A stretch of DNA of 24,349 bases from positions 1 through 24,349 of the forward strand of contig CAJTXX010000032.1 in assembly GCA_910584145.1 (NCBI GenBank). Direction: 5' to 3'. Made by a program: the position numbers and the translations under genes. Source of the DNA: an uncultured Eggerthellaceae bacterium (GTDB taxonomy: Bacteria > Actinomycetota > Coriobacteriia > Coriobacteriales > Eggerthellaceae). This document shows positions 1-6,986 of this stretch, piece after piece. Every line of letters begins with the position of its first letter. The stretch's first letter is position 1. Below the pieces are notes generated by a model. That model had not been told where the DNA came from. It worked only from the letters and a program-made list of their open reading frames with translations, and made no database searches.

Positions 1-26
1 TCTTGTCCGGGCACGCCCGGACAAGA
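1..26. repeat. 12-bp perfect palindrome inside the methyltransferase gene
   Basis: Arms TCTTGTCCGGGC and GCCCGGACAAGA are separated by only AC. The palindrome begins exactly at the window edge, so it may be longer. It is read through in frame by the minus-strand methyltransferase gene. Just beside it, GGGTCGCCC occurs twice (48-56 and 72-80). The combination looks like a small REP/ERIC-type intragenic repeat, not conserved protein sequence. Confidence 0.6.
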
Positions 27-1064
27 TGCCATTCGCTCCGTCCCTTTGGGTCGCCCGAGCCCCGCCTCTTCGGGTCGCCCACCTTGGTTTGCAGCCATGC
101 GCTGCAGGAACGCGGTGGCGTCCTCGGCGAAGAACTCTGCGTTGGCGATGCCGTTGTGCGCAGCGTTCTGCCGCGCATCGCGTATAGCGGCGCCAACGCT
201 GTCCACGCCGATCACCCGCGCAGCGCCCCGCGCCGCAGCCACCAGGCCGATCGTGCCGGTGCCGCAGTACGCATCTATCACCGTCTGCGAGCCATTCAGG
301 TGCGCCGCTTCCACCGCCGCATCGTAGAGCGCTTCGGCCTGCTGCGCGTTCACCTGATAGAACGACTGCGACGATATGCGGAACGACAGCCCGCACAGCT
401 CATCGAGGATGAAACCCGGGCCGTACAGCGTGCGCTCCGCCTCGCCCAGTATCACGTTCGTCTGGCGCAGATTCACGTTCTGCACCACGGTGGTCACCTC
501 GGGAACGCGCCGCACCAGCTCGCGGCAGAACGACTTCGACGAGGGGAACTCCTCCGCGTTCGTGACGAGCGTCACCAGCACCTCGCCGCTGCGCTGCCCC
601 ACGCGCACCACAGCGTGGCGCATGAAGCCCGTGCCGGCATCCTCGTCGTAGGGCGCTATCTTCCATTTCAGCATCAGCGCGCGCACGGCCTGCACCACGC
701 GCGTGCCCACCTCGTTCTGGATGAGGCAGCCATCGGTGGGCACCAGCCGATGCGTACCCTTCGCGTACATGCCCGTATCCACAGCGAACGCCCCCTTGCG
801 CTTGCCGCGTCCGGGTGCGAAGGGCGAGGTGACCTTGTTGCGGTAATGGTAGGGGTCGGCCATACCTGTGATCGGGCGGAAGGCGCCGGGCGCAGCGAGC
901 TCGGCGAACAGCGCTTCGATGCGCGCTTGCTTGTCGGCCAGCTGCTGCTCATACGGCACATCGACGAGGCTGCACGCCCCGCAGCGCGCAGACACCGGGC
1001 ATACGGAGGCCGCGGGCGCGGGATGCGCCGCCGCTTGCGGCTTATGCGAGCGCTTGTGCGCCAT
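1..1064 (-). CDS. RlmD/RumA-type 23S rRNA (uracil-5-)-methyltransferase, partial (C-terminus beyond window)
   Basis: SAM-dependent RNA methyltransferase of the TrmA/RumA/RlmD family, expected to make 5-methyluridine in 23S rRNA. Reading the minus strand from the ATG at 1062-1064 gives an open frame to the window edge (about 354 residues seen). The N-terminus has a CPVSARCGACSLVDVPYEQQL stretch with clustered cysteines, as in the Fe-S-binding members; next come YHYRNKVTSPF, then QSFYQVN and the SAM-binding motif DAYCGTGTIGL. The catalytic Cys/Glu region and the DPPR motif lie outside the window. The start is 5 nt after the cysK stop, with GGAATAGGG as a possible ribosome site, so the two are probably co-transcribed. 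Oddity: the last visible codons (about 1-90) encode a Gly/Pro/Arg-rich stretch made of a perfect palindrome and a repeated GGGTCGCCC block, at a point where the family has a variable linker. The family call is firm; the exact target uridine is not shown. Confidence 0.88.
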   Translation of the reverse strand, partial: MAHKRSHKPQAAAHPAPAASVCPVSARCGACSLVDVPYEQQLADKQARIEALFAELAAPGAFRPITGMADPYHYRNKVTSPFAPGRGKRKGAFAVDTGMYAKGTHRLVPTDGCLIQNEVGTRVVQAVRALMLKWKIAPYDEDAGTGFMRHAVVRVGQRSGEVLVTLVTNAEEFPSSKSFCRELVRRVPEVTTVVQNVNLRQTNVILGEAERTLYGPGFILDELCGLSFRISSQSFYQVNAQQAEALYDAAVEAAHLNGSQTVIDAYCGTGTIGLVAAARGAARVIGVDSVGAAIRDARQNAAHNGIANAEFFAEDATAFLQRMAANQGGRPEEAGLGRPKGTERMASCPGVPGQ

Positions 1065-1069
1065 GAACC

Positions 1070-2005
1070 CTATTCCGCGAAACCGAACATAGCGGTGGTC
1101 AAGTAGCGCTCGCCCGTGTCGGGCAAGATGACCACGATGTTCCGCCCGGCGTTCTCGGGGCGCTGCGCCACCTTCGCAGCAGCAGCAACCGCCGCACCTG
1201 ACGATATGCCCACCAGAAGGCCGTCATGAGCAGCGAGCTCCCGGCCAGCCTCGAAGGCCTCCTCATCTTCAATGGTGATGACCTCGCCGTACACCTGCGT
1301 GTCCAGCGTCTCCGGCACGAAGCCGGCGCCGATGCCCTGTATCTTGTGCGAGCCGGCGCATCCCGTCGACAGCACAGGAGAGCCCGCAGGCTCCACCGCG
1401 ATGATCTGCACGTCGGGGTTGCGCTCCTTCAGGTATGCGCCCGCGCCCGATATGGTGCCGCCAGTGCCCACGCCCGCCACCAGCACATCGACGGCACCGT
1501 CCGTAGCCTCCCATATCTCAGGGCCGGTGGTCTTGTAGTGGATAGCCGGGTTGGCTGGGTTGGCGAACTGCGATGGTATGAACGAGTTGGGGATCTCTTG
1601 CGCCAGTTCCTCGGCGCGGGCGATGGCTCCTTTCATCCCCTTCGTGCCGTCGGTCAGCACGAGCTCGGCCCCGTAAGCGCGCATCAGGTTGCGCCGCTCG
1701 ATCGACATCGTCTCAGGCATAGCGATGATGACGCGGTTGCCCATCGTAGCGGCGATGGCGGCCAAGCCGATGCCGGTGTTGCCAGAAGTGGGCTCGATGA
1801 TGACGGTCTGCTCGTCTATCTTGCCCGCGGCCATCGCGTCGTCGATCATCGCCTTCGCTACGCGGTCCTTCACCGAGCCGGCGGGGTTCAGGTACTCCAC
1901 CTTGCCCATCAGCCGCGCGCCCAGCTGATGGGCCTTCCCGTAATTCGCCAGCTCCACCAACGGCGTGCCGCCGACCAGCTCGGCGATGCTCTTGTGCACG
2001 GTCAT
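1070..2005 (-). CDS. cysK: cysteine synthase A (O-acetylserine sulfhydrylase)
   Basis: PLP enzyme that joins O-acetylserine and sulfide to give L-cysteine and acetate in the cytoplasm. It has 311 residues, normal for CysK. Visible motifs: the PLP-lysine region NPAGSVKDRVAKAMI near residue 40, the substrate loop PTSGNTGIGLA, the phosphate-binding GTGGTISGAG, and GISSGAA near the C-terminus. The open frame extends 15 codons upstream to 2050, but the ATG at 2003-2005 starts the conserved MTVHKSIAELVGGTPLVEL and follows GGAAGAGAGG, so it is preferred. The rRNA methyltransferase begins 5 nt downstream. Cystathionine beta-synthase is unlikely because no CBS domains follow. A closely related O-phosphoserine or thiosulfate-using CysM cannot be fully excluded. 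Confidence 0.93.
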   Translation of the reverse strand: MTVHKSIAELVGGTPLVELANYGKAHQLGARLMGKVEYLNPAGSVKDRVAKAMIDDAMAAGKIDEQTVIIEPTSGNTGIGLAAIAATMGNRVIIAMPETMSIERRNLMRAYGAELVLTDGTKGMKGAIARAEELAQEIPNSFIPSQFANPANPAIHYKTTGPEIWEATDGAVDVLVAGVGTGGTISGAGAYLKERNPDVQIIAVEPAGSPVLSTGCAGSHKIQGIGAGFVPETLDTQVYGEVITIEDEEAFEAGRELAAHDGLLVGISSGAAVAAAAKVAQRPENAGRNIVVILPDTGERYLTTAMFGFAE

Positions 2006-2139
2006 CTGCGCCTCTCTTCCGATCGCCTGCGCTCTATTCGATGCAAGCACTGTAGCCCCGAACCACCCCGAAGTCCACGCCCGAGGGCATAGCGTTTTCC
2101 GATGGCACCCCAGAGGGACGGGACCACTGGGAGATGCCG

Positions 2140-4290
2140 TCAGATGCTGGCGTCAGCCAGAAGCGGGCTCATGGCACCGCGCGAGAGGATGGTGAGGCTG
2201 CGGGTGGCGCGCGAGATGGCGGTGTAGAGGCGGCGGCGCGCGGTGTCGTCCGCAGGGAACACCTGCGCGCTGGCGTCGGGCAGTATCACGCGGTCGAACT
2301 CCAAGCCCTTCGCGAGCGCGAGCGTCGTGGCGAACACGCCGGCATCGGGCAGGCTGTCGCGGTCGTCCACCACGCGGATGCCCTCGCCCAGCACCTCGAC
2401 GACGCCGCGCAGCTGCGCCTTCCACGGCACGATGAGAGCCGTGAGCGCCCCGCTCTCATCAGCCTCGGCCACCGCCGAGCGCAGCGCATCGGCCCACGCT
2501 GCATCATCCTCGCATGCCACCAGGCGCGGCTCGGGCCCATCCCGATGCACCGATTCGACGCGCATCCCATCGCGCACCGCCGCAAGCCCCGCGAACAGGC
2601 GCGTTATCTGCGGCGTGGAGCGGTAGCTTATCATCAGGTCGCACCGGCAGCAGCTGCCGCACGCCTGCTCGAAGGTGCGCTGCACGTCAGCGAACGACGT
2701 AGCGCCCTCGCCGATGGCCTGGTTCTCGTCGCCCAGCAGCATGAAATGCGCGCGGCGGAAGTAGCGCGCCATCACCATCAGCTGCGCTTCGGTGTAGTCT
2801 TGCACCTCGTCGATCATCACATAGCGGGCATCGGGCTGCGACAGCCCGCACAGCGCCATCTTCGCGTACAGCCACTCCACCGGCGCCACGCCGCTCGCGC
2901 CCAGGAGCCGCATGCCGATGCGGTCGATGCGCAGCCACTCGTCGCGCTCGATGGCGCGCAGGATGTGCGCGTACCTGTCGCGCAGCATGCGCAGCGCGAG
3001 CTCGACCGCCTCGCCCTCGCTCTGCGGCCGCACCGTCTCGTGGAAGATGCGCAGCTGGTCTTCCATGCTCAGGCATTCCAGCTCGTCGAGCGCATCGTCG
3101 CTCGCAGCCATGCGCCGCAGCTTCTGCTCGGCCTTCTTCATCAGGGCCTCGCGTACCAGCGTGATGCGCCGCGGCCCCATATCAACCCGGCCGTGCTTGC
3201 GCATGAGGCCATCCACCTGGTTCGGCGTCACGAAGCGCACCTTGCCCTCGCCCAGCTCACGGAAGTCGGCGTGCCCCAGCTCGAGCCCGGCTATGCCGGC
3301 GTCGATCGCATGCAGCCGCGCAGCATCCACATCGCCCTTGCCGGGACGCATCCCCTCTTCCAGCAGCTCCTCGGCGAGCTCGACCCATGTCAGGGTCTGC
3401 GGGTTGCTCTCCCCCATCTCGGGCAGCACATTGGCGATGTAGGTGCGGAACACCGGGTTCGGGGTCATCAGATACACCTGGTCAGGCCGCAGGTCGTCAC
3501 GATGCCGGTAGAACAGGTACGCGATACGCTGGAGCAGCACCGATGTCTTGCCGCTGCCCGCAACGCCGCTCACCAGCAGCGCCGGCACGTCCTCGTGGCG
3601 GATGACCGTGTTCTGCTCGCGCTGGATGGTGGTGGTGATCGCCTTCATATGCGGCGTGCGCGCATCGGCGAGCGACTTCAGCAGCAGCGGATCCTCGATG
3701 GCCACCGCCGTGTCGAAGTACGCGCGCAGCTCGTCACGCTCTATGTCGAACTGCCGCCGCAGCTCCAGATCGACCGCGATAGTGCGCCCGTTCGCCACGT
3801 ACGAGGTCTTGCCCATCTGCTGGTTGTAATACACCTCTGCCACCGGGCTGCGCCAATCGACCACCATCCGCCGATAGTCGTCATCGGCCACGCCCGCCGC
3901 GCCGATGTACAGCTCGCGCGGCTCATCGTCGCCGGCCGCGCCGCCCTCGTAGCGCAGCACCACCTTCGCGAAATACGGCTGCCGCAACAGCAGCTCCACG
4001 TCGCGCAGCTTGCGCGCCGCCGTCTCAGCCGCGATGTTGTACCCCTCGATGATCTTGTTCGCAGCATTCACCGCCGCGGATGTCTCCAGCATCTCGTCGA
4101 AGCTGGTCGCGTTCAGCGTCAGCTCCTCGGCCATGACGCCCTTGTCGGCTGCTGCCTGCGCGTCTATCCGGCCGATCTTCTCCGCCAAGCCTCCCCGCAT
4201 GCGCCCGAGCTCAGCATATACCGCGCTCAGATGCGCCTGCTCTTCGTCGAATATCGTATCGTGCGTGCTGTTAGAGCCCTGAATAGCCAA
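2140..4290 (-). CDS. helD: HelD-like UvrD-family helicase (RNA polymerase-recycling ATPase)
   Basis: Superfamily 1 ATPase of 716 residues resembling HelD, which in Gram-positive bacteria enters RNA polymerase and releases stalled or resting complexes. The N-terminal 100 residues are helical and charged (EEQAHLSAVYAEL onwards), like the HelD arm that enters the secondary channel. MVVDWRSPVAEVYY near residue 145 is a HelD hallmark. Walker A GVAGSGKTS is near residues 242-250, Walker B/DEVQDY near 491, GLEFDRVILPDAS near 660 and TAISRATRSL near 690. The start codon is TTG (CAA at 4288-4290 on the plus strand), preceded by AGAGGAGT at a good distance. It overlaps the end of the lysR-type gene by 20 nt, so translation is probably coupled. 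The family also includes UvrD/PcrA DNA helicases, but the DWRSP motif and N-terminal arm favour HelD. Confidence 0.85.
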   Translation of the reverse strand: MAIQGSNSTHDTIFDEEQAHLSAVYAELGRMRGGLAEKIGRIDAQAAADKGVMAEELTLNATSFDEMLETSAAVNAANKIIEGYNIAAETAARKLRDVELLLRQPYFAKVVLRYEGGAAGDDEPRELYIGAAGVADDDYRRMVVDWRSPVAEVYYNQQMGKTSYVANGRTIAVDLELRRQFDIERDELRAYFDTAVAIEDPLLLKSLADARTPHMKAITTTIQREQNTVIRHEDVPALLVSGVAGSGKTSVLLQRIAYLFYRHRDDLRPDQVYLMTPNPVFRTYIANVLPEMGESNPQTLTWVELAEELLEEGMRPGKGDVDAARLHAIDAGIAGLELGHADFRELGEGKVRFVTPNQVDGLMRKHGRVDMGPRRITLVREALMKKAEQKLRRMAASDDALDELECLSMEDQLRIFHETVRPQSEGEAVELALRMLRDRYAHILRAIERDEWLRIDRIGMRLLGASGVAPVEWLYAKMALCGLSQPDARYVMIDEVQDYTEAQLMVMARYFRRAHFMLLGDENQAIGEGATSFADVQRTFEQACGSCCRCDLMISYRSTPQITRLFAGLAAVRDGMRVESVHRDGPEPRLVACEDDAAWADALRSAVAEADESGALTALIVPWKAQLRGVVEVLGEGIRVVDDRDSLPDAGVFATTLALAKGLEFDRVILPDASAQVFPADDTARRRLYTAISRATRSLTILSRGAMSPLLADASI

Positions 4291-5197
4291 CCTGATACTC
4301 CTCTATGAATAGTTGAAGCTTCTCGATGTAGCGCGCCGCCAGACTGGAGAGCTGGCGCTCATTGTGCACGATGTACCCTACGTTCATCACCTCCTTCGTG
4401 TCGATGGGGATGGCCACCACGCCGGTGGTCATCTCGCTGGACATGACGCCGGTGGACACCGTGTAGCCGATGTGGTGCGCGAGCAGGTTCGACAGCGTGC
4501 CGCGGTCGCTGATGATGACGCGCTTGCTCGCCGGCAGCTCCGCGAACGGCTCCTCCGCGTAGTAGAACGAGTTCGCGTTGCCCTGCTCGAAGGTGTAGCG
4601 CGGGTATTCCACCAGGTCTCCCAGCTGCACCAGCGTACGCGACGCCAGCGGATGCGAGGCGCCCACGAACACATGCGGCTTCGCGGTGAACAGCCGCCGG
4701 AACGTGCAGTTCGCATCGTCGATGGCCCGCCCGATCACCTGCTCGTTGAACGACGACAGGAAGAGGATGCCCACATCGCTGCGGAAGTCGCGCACATCGC
4801 CGATGATCTCGGCTGTGCGGCATTCCCGCAGGGTGAAGGTGTAGCCCGACCCCTCGTACTCGTCCACGAACTCCAGGAACGACTCCACGCAGAACGTGTA
4901 GTGCTGCGACGACACCGACAGATGCTGCTCCACCGGCTCCGCGCCGCGCGCGTAGCGCTGCTCCAGCAGGTCGGCCTGCTCCACCACCTGCCGCGCGTAG
5001 CCCAAGAACTCCATGCCCTCGCGCGTGGTGGTGATGCCGCGGTTCGACCGCTCGAAGATGGTCACGCCCATCTCGGCCTCCACATCCTTCACGGCCACCG
5101 ACAGGCTGCTCTGCGACGTGTACAGGTTGTGCGCCGCTTGGCTGATGGAGCCGCACGCGGCTATCTCGATGAGATATCTCAGCTGTTGAAGCGTCAT
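4271..5197 (-). CDS. LysR-type transcriptional regulator
   Basis: DNA-binding regulator of 308 residues, the usual LysR length. The N-terminal winged helix-turn-helix is clear: MTLQQLRYLIEIAACGSISQAAHNLYTSQSSLS, then FERSNRGITTTREG. The remainder is the two-lobed effector-binding domain (LFTAKPHVFVGASHPLA and later). The open frame runs upstream to 5269, but the ATG at 5195-5197 begins the family-typical start and has GGGAGA just upstream. It is divergent from the sodium symporter at 5373, the common layout for a LysR protein and its target, so the symporter is the likely target. The helD-like gene overlaps its 3' end. The ligand cannot be read from the sequence; an amino acid carried by the symporter is a guess. 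Confidence 0.9.
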   Translation of the reverse strand: MTLQQLRYLIEIAACGSISQAAHNLYTSQSSLSVAVKDVEAEMGVTIFERSNRGITTTREGMEFLGYARQVVEQADLLEQRYARGAEPVEQHLSVSSQHYTFCVESFLEFVDEYEGSGYTFTLRECRTAEIIGDVRDFRSDVGILFLSSFNEQVIGRAIDDANCTFRRLFTAKPHVFVGASHPLASRTLVQLGDLVEYPRYTFEQGNANSFYYAEEPFAELPASKRVIISDRGTLSNLLAHHIGYTVSTGVMSSEMTTGVVAIPIDTKEVMNVGYIVHNERQLSSLAARYIEKLQLFIEEYQVGYSGL

Positions 5198-5248
5198 GGC
5201 ATCTCCCATCCGTCCGGCCGAACGCCGCGCCCGCACAGGGCGCACGCT

Positions 5249-5254
5249 ATTATA
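5249..5254 (-). promoter_or_regulatory. candidate -10 box for the lysR-type gene
   Basis: Minus-strand TATAAT, a perfect -10 hexamer, lies 52 nt upstream of the lysR start codon. No good -35 box is present at 17 nt (GGTTCC), as is common where an activator or repressor acts. It faces away from the plus-strand TATAAT at 5305-5310. Confidence 0.5.
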
Positions 5255-5281
5255 GGCCCACATCCGCATCCGGAACCATCC

Positions 5282-5310
5282 TTAAATATGAGCGCGCATA
5301 CCTCTATAAT
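5282..5310 (+). promoter_or_regulatory. candidate promoter of the sodium symporter gene
   Basis: A perfect -10 TATAAT at 5305-5310 lies 17 nt from a weak -35 TTAAAT at 5282-5287. The near-palindrome TATGAGCGCGCATA (5287-5300) sits between the boxes and could be an operator for the LysR-type protein. The leader to the ATG at 5373 would be about 55 nt. Confidence 0.5.
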
Positions 5311-5323
5311 AGAAGCTGCAAGC

Positions 5324-5344
5324 CGGCTCCGAGAGGCGGAGCCG
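5324..5344 (+). repeat. 8-bp inverted repeat in the symporter leader
   Basis: CGGCTCCG and CGGAGCCG are perfect arms around AGAGG. The hairpin lies downstream of the predicted -10 box and 28 nt before the start codon. No T-run follows, so it is not a terminator; it may affect RNA stability or translation. Confidence 0.45.
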
Positions 5345-5372
5345 CGCACGATCCCCCATGAAAGGCCGGTAC

Positions 5373-6761
5373 ATGGAGCGCGAGCAATTCGGAAGCCGCC
5401 TCGGTTTCATCCTGATAAGCGCAGGTTGCGCGATAGGCCTCGGCAACGTCTGGCGATTCCCCTACATAACCGGCCAATACGGCGGCGCCGCGTTCGTGGT
5501 CATGTTCTTGGGGTTCTTGGCCATCTTCGCGCTACCCATCTTGGTCATGGAATTCGCCGTAGGGCGCGCCAGTCAGAAGGGCGTAGCCCGTAGCTTCAAT
5601 GTGCTGGAGCCCGCACGCTCGAAGTGGCACCGGTTCAAATGGGTGGCGCTGGTCGGCAACTACCTGCTCATGATGTTCTACACCGCCGTCTGCGGTTGGA
5701 TGCTCGCCTTCATGGTGAAGAGCGCTGGCAACACCTTCGATGGGCTCGATGCCGCGCAGGTGGAGGGCGTGTTCAACGGCCTGCTGGGCAACCCGGTGGA
5801 GATGGCGGCTTACACGCTCGTCACCGTGCTGATCGGCGTGCTGGTGACGCGCGCCGGCGTGCGCAACGGCGTTGAGCGCGTGACGAAGGTGATGATGGTA
5901 GCGCTGTTCTTGGTGCTGGCGGTGCTGGTGGTGCGCGCTGTCACGCTACCCGGTGCGGCCGAGGGCTTGGCGTTCTACCTCATGCCCGACTTCGGGAAGC
6001 TGCTCGCCGATGGCCCGCAGACGTTCTTCGATGCCATGCTGGCCGCGATGGGCCAGGCGTTCTTCACAGTGTCGGTGGGCATCGGGTCGATGTCGATCTT
6101 CGGCAGCTACATCGACAAGAAGTTCGCGCTGACCGGCGAGGCTGTGCGCATCGCCGGCCTCGATACGCTGGTGGCCGTCATGGCGGGCCTCATCATCTTC
6201 CCCGCATGCTTCGCGTTCGGCGTGGAACCCGGCAGCGGGCCGGGGCTCGTGTTCATAACCCTGCCGAGCGTGTTCAACCAGATGCCGCTCGGCGGCCTGT
6301 GGGGCGCGCTGTTCTTCATCTTCATGAGCTTCGCGGCGCTGTCCACGGTCATCGCCGTGTTCGAGAACATCATGAGCTTCGGCATGGACCAGTGGGGCTG
6401 GTCGCGCAACAAATCGTGCCTGGTGAACGGCATCGCACTGGCGGTGCTGTCCATGCCGTGCGTACTGGGCTTCAGCGTGTGGGCCGGCGTGGAGGTGCCC
6501 GGCATCGGCAACATCCAAGCCATCGAGGACTTCCTGGTATCGAACAACCTGCTGCCGCTCGGTGCACTGGTGTTCCTGCTGTTCTGCACGTCCAAACGCG
6601 GCTGGGGCTGGGATAACTTCCTCACCGAGGCGAACACCGGGCGCGGCATGAGCTACCCGAAGATCATCAAACCGTACCTGCGCTACGTGCTGCCCATCCT
6701 GATCTTGGTGGTGCTCATCACCGGTTACGCCCCCATCGTGCAAAGCTGGTTCGTCGCTTAG
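5373..6761 (+). CDS. sodium-dependent neurotransmitter:sodium symporter (NSS/SNF) family transporter
   Basis: Membrane symporter of 462 residues, predicted to import an amino acid or amine with sodium. Bacterial NSS proteins such as LeuT, MhsT and TnaT are the relatives. The first helix contains RLGFILISAGCAIGLGNVWR followed by FPYITGQYGGAAF, the NSS signature that forms the sodium and substrate sites. About eleven hydrophobic helices follow, and a short cytoplasmic end comes after the last helix, LPILILVVLITGYAPIV. Eleven helices and a short C-terminus fit the bacterial MhsT/TnaT branch. ATG at 5358 is in frame, but ATG at 5373 has AAAGG eight nucleotides upstream while 5358 has none, so 5373 is preferred. 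It is divergent from the LysR-type regulator. The substrate is not shown; aromatic or branched amino acids are typical for the branch. Confidence 0.92.
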   Translation: MEREQFGSRLGFILISAGCAIGLGNVWRFPYITGQYGGAAFVVMFLGFLAIFALPILVMEFAVGRASQKGVARSFNVLEPARSKWHRFKWVALVGNYLLMMFYTAVCGWMLAFMVKSAGNTFDGLDAAQVEGVFNGLLGNPVEMAAYTLVTVLIGVLVTRAGVRNGVERVTKVMMVALFLVLAVLVVRAVTLPGAAEGLAFYLMPDFGKLLADGPQTFFDAMLAAMGQAFFTVSVGIGSMSIFGSYIDKKFALTGEAVRIAGLDTLVAVMAGLIIFPACFAFGVEPGSGPGLVFITLPSVFNQMPLGGLWGALFFIFMSFAALSTVIAVFENIMSFGMDQWGWSRNKSCLVNGIALAVLSMPCVLGFSVWAGVEVPGIGNIQAIEDFLVSNNLLPLGALVFLLFCTSKRGWGWDNFLTEANTGRGMSYPKIIKPYLRYVLPILILVVLITGYAPIVQSWFVA

Positions 6762-6785
6762 CGCGCCTCAGCTTAGAGCATCTTC

Positions 6786-6817
6786 GCATGGCGCATGCCC
6801 TGCATGGCGCATGCGCC
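6786..6817. repeat. short direct repeat and palindrome downstream of the symporter
   Basis: GCATGGCGCATGC occurs at 6786-6798 and again at 6802-6814. The second copy overlaps the perfect palindrome GGCGCATGCGCC (6806-6817). It lies in the 225-nt gap between the symporter stop and the arcD-like stop. There is no T-run, so it is not a standard terminator. The remainder of that gap up to the terminator at 6934 shows nothing recognisable. Confidence 0.4.
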
Positions 6818-6927
6818 GTCGCTGTATGCCCCGGCGGCTTCCCATATCGACTGCGCTCGTTGGGCCATGAGCCATATCAAGAGCATCCGATAAGCTGGCT
6901 TCCCATCCGGCACAGCCCTAGGTGCAC

Positions 6928-6955
6928 AAAAAACGGCGCCCCGTGAGGGGCGCCG
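6928..6955 (-). terminator. intrinsic terminator of the arc operon
   Basis: Perfect 9-bp stem CGGCGCCCC / GGGGCGCCG (6934-6942 and 6947-6955) with a four-base loop, followed on the minus strand by six T residues (6928-6933). It lies about 32 nt after the stop of the arcD-like gene. On the plus strand the A-run precedes the hairpin, so it would not work well for the convergent symporter gene. Confidence 0.88.
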
Positions 6956-6986
6956 CGGAACGAGGGCTCGGTCGCTCAGGCCGCTA

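Noticed and set aside
3..1106. Long plus-strand open frame (367 codons)
   Set aside because: It is antisense to the rRNA methyltransferase, which has clear motifs; the frame is Arg/His-rich with no family resemblance and is typical of high-GC antisense frames.
2006..2139. Riboswitch or terminator between helD-like gene and cysK
   Set aside because: No T-box, SAM or other known element and no stem with a T-run could be found in the gap.
2134..4308. Plus-strand open frame of 724 codons
   Set aside because: It mirrors the helD-like gene on the other strand, is full of His, Arg and Ala and has no motif; the minus-strand product has all helicase motifs.
5287..5300. Classical LysR T-N11-A box
   Set aside because: The near-palindrome TATGAGCGCGCATA does not have the T-N11-A spacing exactly, so it is only noted as a possible operator.
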